A model generated the notes under the pieces. That model had not been told where the DNA came from, made no database searches, and saw nothing but the letters and a program-made list of their open reading frames with translations. Both the position numbers and the translations under genes were made by a program. Below are positions 7,421 to 13,747 of a DNA stretch of 17,747 nucleotides, in pieces. How positions within the stretch are numbered: the first letter of the stretch is position 1; every line of letters starts with the position of its first letter. Source of the stretch: DATEEG01 sp035525055 (GTDB taxonomy: Bacteria; Actinomycetota; Acidimicrobiia; Spongiisociales; ZC4RG35); assembly GCA_035525055.1 (NCBI GenBank), contig DATLEZ010000027.1, positions 1 to 17,747 on the forward strand. Reading direction: 5' to 3'.

Positions 7421-7448
7421 CTGGCGTCTAGCGTCTGGCGTCTGGCGT
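7421..7448. repeat. 7-bp tandem repeat array, unit CTGGCGT
   Basis: Four consecutive heptamers (CTGGCGT, CTAGCGT, CTGGCGT, CTGGCGT) lie 32 bases from the CGTGGTA array in the same intergenic gap. The unit sequence differs but the unit length is the same, which resembles the short tandemly repeated repetitive heptamers described in cyanobacteria. Confidence 0.8.
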
Positions 7449-7483
7449 CTCAGATGTCTACGAAGCCTGAAAACTCCGCGAGC

Positions 7484-7849
7484 CTACCGAATGAGGTCTA
7501 AGACCGTTTCGCGGAAGTCGTTCGGCTGGAACGGTTTGGTGATGAAAGCGTCGGCGCCGCCCTCGTCTGCACGACGTCGGGATTCTTCCTCGGCGTGGGC
7601 GGTCAGGACTACGACCGGAAGCTGGCGAGTGGCGGGCTGCGAGCGAATCGCGTCGAGCACCTGCCATCCGTCCATGCCGGGGAGTCCGATATCTAGCACG
7701 ACCAGGTCGGGTGATTCGGTGGTCACGGCTTCGAGCCCTCCGGGGCCATCCTCACGGGTGATGATCTCGACATCGCCTGCTCTCAGGCAAACTTCGATTA
7801 GGCGGCGAATGACCGCAGAATCTTCAACAACCAGGATTCGGTGACCCAT
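7484..7849 (-). CDS. Single-domain response regulator (CheY-like receiver)
   Basis: A stand-alone receiver domain with no output domain, about 121 residues from the ATG at 7849 (a TTG at 7858 is three codons further out). All phosphorylation residues are present: the acidic pair E-D in VVEDS, the phosphoacceptor Asp in VVLDIGLPGMDGW, the conserved Thr in VVVLTAH and the Lys in ITKPF. It should be phosphorylated by a histidine kinase, but none is encoded nearby. GAGAGG lies 11 bases before the ATG, whereas it would be too close to the TTG. The gene sits between the CoxE-like and CoxL-like genes in the same direction, 36 bases after the former. That suggests co-transcription, but a functional link to the oxidase is only inferred. 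Confidence 0.92.
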   Translation of the reverse strand: MGHRILVVEDSAVIRRLIEVCLRAGDVEIITREDGPGGLEAVTTESPDLVVLDIGLPGMDGWQVLDAIRSQPATRQLPVVVLTAHAEEESRRRADEGGADAFITKPFQPNDFRETVLDLIR

Positions 7850-7885
7850 GTTCTTCAATGCCTCTCGGGCTGACTCGTTACAAAG

Positions 7886-9349
7886 CTATCGGCCATCGGG
7901 GCTCTTTAGTTGAGCAGTCCGTTGGCGCCTTCCGGAGAGATGACCGGGTACGGCCAGATGCTCAACAAAATGCTCCAATTGCCGCAGGGTTCGGACCTCA
8001 TAAGTCCCGTCACAAAAGGGTGAATACCGCCCCATCACCGAGTCACCGCTGTCCCAGTAGGACCGGGGTTCCGGGTTCAGCCAGTAGACCGCTCGGGCCT
8101 TCTGAGCGATCTGGTCGAGGAGCTCTGACCGGGGAGGCCGGTAGTTGTTGCGAGCGTCGCCGGTGATGATCAACGTCGTCCGTGGAGTGATCTCGCTTCC
8201 GTAGCGCTCCTCGAAGCGAGCAAGCGAATTGCCGTAGTCAGAATGGCCGTCGAGCCACACGGCTTCGGCCTCCGTGGCGATCCGACCCAGGGCCTCATTG
8301 AAGTCGACCCCCGGACCGAAATAGCGGGTGACTTCGTCGACCGTGTCGATGAACACGAAGCTTCTGAGCTTCGAGAACTGCGTTGCCATCGCGTACGTGA
8401 ACTGGAGCGTGAACCGGGCGAACGTCGCCATCGAACCGGAGATGTCGCACAAAAGGAACACTTCGGGTCGATGGGGTCGGCCCTTGCGGAAGGCAGGGTC
8501 CATCGGAACGCCACCGGTGGCCAGAGATCGGCGCACTGTTTTTCGAAAGTCGAGCCTGCCGCTGCGAAGCAGCCTTCGCCTCCGCGCCAATCGAGCGGCG
8601 AGTTTGCGAGTGAGCGGCTCGATCACATCTTCGATGTCGGCGAGATCGGTACGCGTCGCGTGCATGAGATCGAGGTCCTCCACCAATGGCTGGCGGAGTG
8701 TCCTGGCCACCGACTGCCTGCCGCGATCGGCGACCAGCCGGCGGCGAATCTCGTCTTGGATCTCCTGGCGCAAGCGGGCGATCTGAGCGTCGACCTCTTC
8801 CCGGGCCAACCGGGTGTCAAGGGCATCGTCTTCGTCAATCCCGGCCAGAGCTGCTTCCAAGAGTCTCTCCTGGAGCGCATCGAGGTCGAGACGGCGCAGC
8901 GTCCGGTAGAGGTAGTAGGTGCCGCCGACCGGTCGACCCGGTTCGATCCCCGCCAACTCCTCGACGGCCCGGCGAGCCGCAGCTTCGAGGGCCCCGGCAT
9001 CGCCTCCCATGATCGCCCGAAACAGTGCTTCGACCAGATCATCGATCTCCGACTGCGAACCGGACTGACCGTTTGACTGCCCTCCGTCACGCCCGCCCGA
9101 TCCGGAAGGCCCTTGCTCGTCACGATCGATGTTGCGGTGATGGGCAAAGAAGACCTCGAAGGCGACGTCGAAGGCCTGGTAATGGCGGGCGTTCTTGACC
9201 AGGGTTGCGCCCAGTGCCGCCTTCAAGGCCGAGCGATCGCCGATGTCGACCAGTTTCACGGCCTCCATGGCGTCGATTGCTTCGACCATAGAGACCGGGA
9301 TTCCCGCCGCGCGAAGCTCTCCGATGAAGTCGGTCAGCAGCGTGATCAT
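7886..9349 (-). CDS. CoxE-like VWA domain protein
   Basis: A 487-residue cytoplasmic protein with a C-terminal von Willebrand A domain of the CoxE type. The metal-site motif D-I-S-G-S is at 302-306 (FLLCDISGSMATFARFT), and the second acidic motif is IITGDARNN at about 395-402. The N-terminal half is helical, with a Gly/Ser/Gln-rich linker at about 80-100 and an Arg-rich stretch at about 247-263 (RKLAARLARRRRLLRSGR). In carbon monoxide dehydrogenase clusters CoxE works with the AAA ATPase CoxD in maturing the Mo-Cu site. The same MoxR-VWA pairing occurs widely as a chaperone for metalloenzymes. Here it lies directly downstream of a MoxR gene and upstream of a CoxL-like gene, consistent with maturation of that oxidase. 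The ATG at 9349 has a poor ribosome site. Confidence 0.9.
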   Translation of the reverse strand: MITLLTDFIGELRAAGIPVSMVEAIDAMEAVKLVDIGDRSALKAALGATLVKNARHYQAFDVAFEVFFAHHRNIDRDEQGPSGSGGRDGGQSNGQSGSQSEIDDLVEALFRAIMGGDAGALEAAARRAVEELAGIEPGRPVGGTYYLYRTLRRLDLDALQERLLEAALAGIDEDDALDTRLAREEVDAQIARLRQEIQDEIRRRLVADRGRQSVARTLRQPLVEDLDLMHATRTDLADIEDVIEPLTRKLAARLARRRRLLRSGRLDFRKTVRRSLATGGVPMDPAFRKGRPHRPEVFLLCDISGSMATFARFTLQFTYAMATQFSKLRSFVFIDTVDEVTRYFGPGVDFNEALGRIATEAEAVWLDGHSDYGNSLARFEERYGSEITPRTTLIITGDARNNYRPPRSELLDQIAQKARAVYWLNPEPRSYWDSGDSVMGRYSPFCDGTYEVRTLRQLEHFVEHLAVPGHLSGRRQRTAQLKSPDGR

Positions 9350-9380
9350 GATCGACCCCCGACTTTCATCTGGCAGTAAC

Positions 9381-9446
9381 CCTCATTCGCCAGCAACCCT
9401 CATTGGCGAGCAACCTCATTCGCCAGCGACCCTCATTGGATAGCTG
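9381..9446. repeat. Tandem 17-bp repeats between moxR and the VWA gene
   Basis: Four units of about 17 bases: CCTCATTCGCCAGCAAC, CCTCATTGGCGAGCAAC, a 16-base copy CTCATTCGCCAGCGAC, and a partial CCTCATTGGATAGC. The core alternates between CGCC and GGCG, so adjacent units can also pair as inverted repeats (TGGCGA with TCGCCA). The last unit covers the moxR stop codon at 9433-9435. The array fills most of the 83-bp gap between two otherwise tightly packed genes. Confidence 0.8.
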
Positions 9447-10329
9447 TGACTCCGCCCAGTTCCTTGGCGGCCTTGTCGATATCCGTCTGGTATTTCAAGA
9501 GCACATGCAAGGTCTCGCCAACCACCCTCTCGTCGATGTGCTCGATCGAGAGAGCCAGCAAGGTCCGCGCCCAGTCGATCGACTCTGAAACCGACGGCGC
9601 CTTCTTCAAATCCATTCCTCTTATCGAACGGACGACCCGTGCAATTTGGATAGCCATGTGCTCTGGGAGTCCCGGCACCCGATGGAGAAGAATCTCTTTC
9701 TCACGCTCGGTGTCGGGATAGGCGATATGAAGGAATAGGCAGCGACGCTTCAGCGCCTCCGAAAGCTCCCTGGTGTTGTTGGAAGTCAGAACGACGAACG
9801 GCGTGGTCGACGCCACCACCGTTCCCAATTCGGGGATCGAGACCTGGAAGTCGGAGAGGATCTCGAGGAGGAGCGCCTCGGTCTCGATTTCAACCCGATC
9901 GACTTCATCAATCAGCAGAACGACGGGTTCAGGTGATCGAATTGCCTCCAAGAGTGGCCGGGCCAGCAGAAACTCCTCGGCGAAGATGTCTTCTTCTAAC
10001 TGATTCCACTCCTTGTCGGAATCGGCCTGGATGCGAAGCAGCTGCTTCTTGTAGTTCCATTCATAGAGCGCCTTGGCCTCGTCGAGACCCTCGTAACACT
10101 GAAGGCGGATCAGGCGCCGGTCGGTGACGGCGGCCAGAGCCTTGGCCAGTTCGGTCTTGCCGACACCCGCCGGCCCCTCCACCAGCACCGGCTTCGACAA
10201 TTGAGCGGCCAGGAAGACGACCTGGGCGATGCGGTCGTCGGCGAGGTAGTCCTGTCCGGCAAGCGCCTCCTTGACCCGGGCTGGACTCGCCAACATCGGG
10301 GAGGTGAGATTCGATTGGACTTGGTCCAT
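9433..10329 (-). CDS. MoxR/CoxD-like AAA+ ATPase
   Basis: A 298-residue AAA+ ATPase of the MoxR group. Walker A is GPAGVGKT at about 52-59, Walker B is VVLLIDEVD at about 136-144, sensor 1 is VVLTSNN at about 180-186, and the arginine-finger region is ALKRRCLF at about 192-199. MoxR proteins remodel or insert metal cofactors into partner enzymes together with a VWA protein, and CoxD is the version in CO dehydrogenase clusters. The VWA partner is the next gene downstream. The ATG at 10329 overlaps the proA stop by one base (TGATG); a TTG one codon earlier is also possible. The termination-reinitiation arrangement ties its expression to proA, an unusual partner, probably because the oxidase block was placed behind proA. 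Confidence 0.92.
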   Translation of the reverse strand: MDQVQSNLTSPMLASPARVKEALAGQDYLADDRIAQVVFLAAQLSKPVLVEGPAGVGKTELAKALAAVTDRRLIRLQCYEGLDEAKALYEWNYKKQLLRIQADSDKEWNQLEEDIFAEEFLLARPLLEAIRSPEPVVLLIDEVDRVEIETEALLLEILSDFQVSIPELGTVVASTTPFVVLTSNNTRELSEALKRRCLFLHIAYPDTEREKEILLHRVPGLPEHMAIQIARVVRSIRGMDLKKAPSVSESIDWARTLLALSIEHIDERVVGETLHVLLKYQTDIDKAAKELGGVTAIQ

Positions 10330-11597
10330 CAACGAACCTGACCGTGACCCCGGACCACCCAGCGCTCAGAGGTCAGTGCTCTGAGACCCATCGGGCCGCG
10401 AACGTGGAGTTTTTGTGTTGAGATGCCGATCTCGGCCCCGAAACCAAACTCCTCTCCATCGGTGAAGCGGGTCGAGGCGTTGACCGTCACGACCGCCGAC
10501 TCGGTCTCGTCGACGAATTTGTCGGCGGCAGTCAGATCCTCGGTCACGATCGCCTCGGTATGACCGCTGCCGTACCGTCGGATGTGGGCAAGAGCCTCAT
10601 CAATTGAATCGACTACCCGGACCGCCATGATCAGGTCGAGATACTCGGTCGGCCAATCGTCCTCTGATGCCGGCGACATAGCTTCGACCAGTTGGCGGGA
10701 GGCATCATCCCCCCGCAGCTCAACCCCGGCGTCGGCCAGCAGCTTGCTCACTCTGGGCAGGAATTCGGACGCAACCGACCGATGGACCAGCAGCTTCTCC
10801 GCCGCGTTGCAGACACCCGGCCGGTGCGTCTTTGAATTCACGACGATATCGGCAGCCATTTCAAGATTGGCGGTGGCGTCGATGTAAACGTGGCAATTTC
10901 CGGCGCCATCGATGACGAAAGGAACGGTGGCATCAGCTTCGATGGCGGCAATGAGATTGGGACCGCCCCGGGGAACCAGAAGATCGACCCACTCCTTTGC
11001 CTGCATCAAGGCCTTCGCGCCGACCCGGGAGGTGTCCTCGACTACCTGGACGGAGTCTGCCGGAAGGCCCGACGATGTGATCGCAGATCGAATCACATTG
11101 GCAATGGCGAGGTTCGACCGGAGGGCATAGGAGGAGCCTCGGAGAAGAGCGGCGTTGCCCGACTTCAAGCAAAGGGCGGCAGCGTCGGCGGTCACATTGG
11201 GCCGGGCTTCATATATAACAGCCACCACTCCGAGCGGCACCCGGACCCGGGTCATCCTGAGTCCGTTGGGTCGGGTGAACCCCTCGGTGACTTCGCCAAC
11301 TGGGTCGGCCAAACCGGCCACCTGGAGGAGTCCCGCAGCCATCCCGGCGACACGTTGGGGAGTGAGACGGAGGCGATCGAGGAGGGCGCCTGAGATCCCT
11401 TCGGCCTCGGCCTGAGAAAGATCAGCCTTGTTGGCTTCGATCAGATCGGAAGCTGCGGCCTCGAGGCCGTTGGCCGCAGAGGTCAACGCCCGGTTCTTGG
11501 CCGAGGTGGTGGCACGGGCGAGCTCGAGGGCAGCAACCTTGGCTCGGGAGCCAATCTGATCAATCCCAATCCCCTCGGGTGCCTTCTGTTCGGTCAT
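10329..11597 (-). CDS. proA: Gamma-glutamyl phosphate reductase (glutamate-5-semialdehyde dehydrogenase)
   Basis: ProA reduces gamma-glutamyl phosphate with NADPH to glutamate semialdehyde, the second step of proline synthesis. The 422-residue length is normal. Signatures are VPLGVVAVIYEARPNVTADAA with YEARPNVT at 129-136, LKSGNAALLRGSS at about 144-156, LLVPRGGPNLI, the active-site Cys263 in HRPGVCNAAEKLL, and FGFGAEIGISTQKLHVRGPMGL near the C-terminus. The partner glutamate 5-kinase gene proB, often adjacent in actinobacteria, is not in this window; the upstream neighbour is a sugar ABC permease 55 bases away on the same strand. The ribosome site before the ATG is weak. Confidence 0.96.
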   Translation of the reverse strand: MTEQKAPEGIGIDQIGSRAKVAALELARATTSAKNRALTSAANGLEAAASDLIEANKADLSQAEAEGISGALLDRLRLTPQRVAGMAAGLLQVAGLADPVGEVTEGFTRPNGLRMTRVRVPLGVVAVIYEARPNVTADAAALCLKSGNAALLRGSSYALRSNLAIANVIRSAITSSGLPADSVQVVEDTSRVGAKALMQAKEWVDLLVPRGGPNLIAAIEADATVPFVIDGAGNCHVYIDATANLEMAADIVVNSKTHRPGVCNAAEKLLVHRSVASEFLPRVSKLLADAGVELRGDDASRQLVEAMSPASEDDWPTEYLDLIMAVRVVDSIDEALAHIRRYGSGHTEAIVTEDLTAADKFVDETESAVVTVNASTRFTDGEEFGFGAEIGISTQKLHVRGPMGLRALTSERWVVRGHGQVR

Positions 11598-11652
11598 AAG
11601 TCCAGTCTACGGGCTGTCGGGCACCCGTTTCCTGAAGCCACTCTGCAAGGTG

Positions 11653-12768
11653 CTACTTCTGCACCCCGGACAGGTCGATCCCCTTGAGGAAGACCCTTTG
11701 GGAGAGAAAGAAAACCACCAACGGGATGGCCAACCCCAACAAGGCCCCGGCCTGGATCAGGTGCGGCTGTGAGTCGTACGCGGACTTGAAAAGTGTGAGA
11801 CCCACCGAGATCGGCTGCAAGTCACGGCGACCGCTCAGGTACACCAGCGGTTCGAAGAAATCGTTCCAGGCGAAAAAGAAGTGGAACAGCGCGACCGCCA
11901 TCAAGGCAGGTTTGACCTGCGGGAGGAACACAGACCAGAAGGTCCGGAGTGGGCCGGCGCCGTCGATGGTGGCGGCCTCGTCGAGTTCCTTGGGGATGGT
12001 GAGGAAGTACTGCCGGAGCAAGAAGACGTTGTAGGCATTGGCGAAGAAATGGGGAACGATCAGCGGCAGCCAAGTGCCAACCCAGCCAATCCGGTAGAAC
12101 AGTGCGTAAGTGGGGATCAGCTTGACAAAGCCGGGGAGGATGATGGTGGCGATCAACACGACGAAGATGGTCCGTCTGAAGGGCACTTGGAACCTGGAGA
12201 GTCCGTAGGCCACCAGAGTCGAGGAGATGAGCGTCCCCACCACTCCGAACACCGCGATTGCAACAGTGTTGCGGAGCAACTTAAGGAAATCCATGGTTTG
12301 CCAGGCTCTGGGAAAGTTCTCAGTCCGTGGATCGAATGCGTAGGCCTGTTCGAGGGTCCGCCAATTGCCTTCCCATTCGATTGGTCCAGCCCCGAGGTTC
12401 TCGGGGTCGACGAAGGTTGATTCCTGGCGTCCGGGGGTGACAAGTGCCAGAGAGCGGACCTCGTCGTCGATAGGCACCTCGTAGATCTCGACCTGCTTGC
12501 CCTCGTATTCGATCGACGCCGCTGAAGCCGGGTACAAAGGTGCCTTGGGGTCGGAGATCATATCCTCGGTCTTGAATGCGGTGACACCCATGTAGAACAG
12601 CGGCGTCAGGTAGGCGAGCAACAGCAGGGTGGCAAACAGCGTGACGGTTGATCCGATCAGGAATCGCTTGGTCGCCGTTGACAACGATTCAAAGGATGCT
12701 TGCGGCTCCCTCATCCTCCCGAGTAGCGAAACGCTCTCTTTCGGTTTATAGGTGGTCCCGGTCATCAT
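11653..12768 (-). CDS. Carbohydrate ABC transporter permease, MalG/CebG type
   Basis: An inner-membrane permease of the CUT1 sugar-importer family, about 371 residues. The first helix is at about 39-62, and five further helices run from 168 to the C-terminus. The EAA loop that contacts the ATPase reads ELDEAATIDGAGPLRTFWSVFLPQVKP at about 261-287. The extracytoplasmic part between helices 1 and 2 is about 100 residues, longer than in most homologues, and holds VEIYEVPIDD and EWEGNWRTLEQAY segments. The frame is open to 12855, but those extra residues lie over the upstream permease. The ATG at 12768 (or the next codon) overlaps that gene's stop as ATGA, after GAGGG. It is the last gene of the transport operon; no transport ATPase follows. 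Confidence 0.93.
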   Translation of the reverse strand: MMTGTTYKPKESVSLLGRMREPQASFESLSTATKRFLIGSTVTLFATLLLLAYLTPLFYMGVTAFKTEDMISDPKAPLYPASAASIEYEGKQVEIYEVPIDDEVRSLALVTPGRQESTFVDPENLGAGPIEWEGNWRTLEQAYAFDPRTENFPRAWQTMDFLKLLRNTVAIAVFGVVGTLISSTLVAYGLSRFQVPFRRTIFVVLIATIILPGFVKLIPTYALFYRIGWVGTWLPLIVPHFFANAYNVFLLRQYFLTIPKELDEAATIDGAGPLRTFWSVFLPQVKPALMAVALFHFFFAWNDFFEPLVYLSGRRDLQPISVGLTLFKSAYDSQPHLIQAGALLGLAIPLVVFFLSQRVFLKGIDLSGVQK

Positions 12769-13739
12769 CCCTCGGAGAATTCGTAGTGGACCCAATACTT
12801 CGCCGACCAGAACAAGATCCCAGTGACTACCACACCCACTGCGAACAACATCCACGCCAGCGTGGCGGCATATCCCATGTCGTTCAATCGAAACCCCACC
12901 CGGAAGAAGTAGAGGCTGTAGAAGAGTGTGGAGCCGCTGGGGTCACCGCTGGCGTTCTTGAGGACGAACGGCACCAGGAAGTACTGGAAGAGGCCTATCA
13001 GGGCGATGACGACGTTGTAGAAGGTGACTGGCGAGATGATCGGCAGCGTCACATTTCGGAAGATCTGCCAACTCGATCCGCCGTCAGCCTTTGCCGCGTC
13101 GAAAAGGTCTCGGGGGACTGAGTTCATCCCGGCGATGAAAATGATCATGGCGTTACCCACCCCCCAGAGCCCGATCAGGGCCAGCGCCGGATAGATCCAA
13201 GTGGTGGAGCCGAGCCACTCCGGCCCGTCGATACCGATGACGCCAAGGCCGCGGTTTATCCAGCCGGTCTGGCTATTGAGGACCCCTCCAAAAAGAAGGA
13301 CGGCCGAGACGAACGGGATGATCGAAGGCATGTAAAACATCGTTCGGAAGAAGGACCGACCCCAGAGGTTCTTGGCGGTGAGGAGATACGCAAAGCCCAG
13401 CGGTACCAGAATCGCTAAAGGCAGAAAGAGCAGCCCGAACTTCAGCGTGACGAACGCCGAATGGATGACGTCAGGGTCTCTGAAAAGCTTTGCCCAGTTG
13501 CCGAAACCGATGAACCGGGGCGGCTGGCCGCCCGTGAGATCGAAGTCGGTCACCGAGAACCAGAGCGAGGCTCCCATAGGGATTGCGTACCACAGAAAAA
13601 AGCCGACTATCCAGGGGAGGACGAAAAGAACTCCGGTGCGGCCCTTACGGCGCCTGAGACCGGGGCCATGGCGCGTTGGAGGTGCGACCGGTTCTGTAGC
13701 ACCGGTCGCACCTCCAACGGCGGTCAGCTTGCTTGCCAG
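12765..13739 (-). CDS. Carbohydrate ABC transporter permease, MalF/CebF type (start uncertain)
   Basis: The partner permease, with six predicted helices beginning at GVLFVLPWIVGFFLWYAIP. The EAA loop is DLFDAAKADGGSSWQIFRNVTLPIISP. The start is a real problem. Between the stop of the upstream binding-protein gene (13748) and the ATG at 13574, which already lies inside helix 1, the frame contains no ATG, GTG or TTG. The only upstream ATG (13874) would overlap the binding-protein gene by 127 bases with an Arg-rich meaningless extension. I placed the start at CTG 13739, 11 bases after GAGGG, as the likeliest choice. A frameshift joining the out-of-frame ATG at 13670 is another explanation. A strong hairpin (13675-13718) covers the proposed N-terminal codons. 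Confidence 0.85.
   Translation of the reverse strand: MASKLTAVGGATGATEPVAPPTRHGPGLRRRKGRTGVLFVLPWIVGFFLWYAIPMGASLWFSVTDFDLTGGQPPRFIGFGNWAKLFRDPDVIHSAFVTLKFGLLFLPLAILVPLGFAYLLTAKNLWGRSFFRTMFYMPSIIPFVSAVLLFGGVLNSQTGWINRGLGVIGIDGPEWLGSTTWIYPALALIGLWGVGNAMIIFIAGMNSVPRDLFDAAKADGGSSWQIFRNVTLPIISPVTFYNVVIALIGLFQYFLVPFVLKNASGDPSGSTLFYSLYFFRVGFRLNDMGYAATLAWMLFAVGVVVTGILFWSAKYWVHYEFSEG
13675..13718 (-). other. Strong hairpin between the binding-protein and first permease genes
   Basis: Perfect 18-bp arms (GTTGGAGGTGCGACCGGT and its reverse complement) around an 8-base loop, 30 bases past the binding-protein stop. There is no T-run on the minus strand, so it is not a classical terminator. In sugar-importer operons such as malEFG, hairpins at this place protect the binding-protein mRNA 3' end or reduce read-through, giving more binding protein than permease. 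The same role is inferred here. Confidence 0.7.
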
Positions 13740-13747
13740 CTTTCTGC

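Noticed and set aside
7361..7448. Possible CRISPR array
   Set aside because: Units are 7 bases, contiguous, without spacers, and no cas gene is nearby.
8243..9076. 277-residue plus-strand open frame inside the VWA gene
   Set aside because: Antisense shadow of a gene with clear VWA motifs; no domain or ribosome site supports it.
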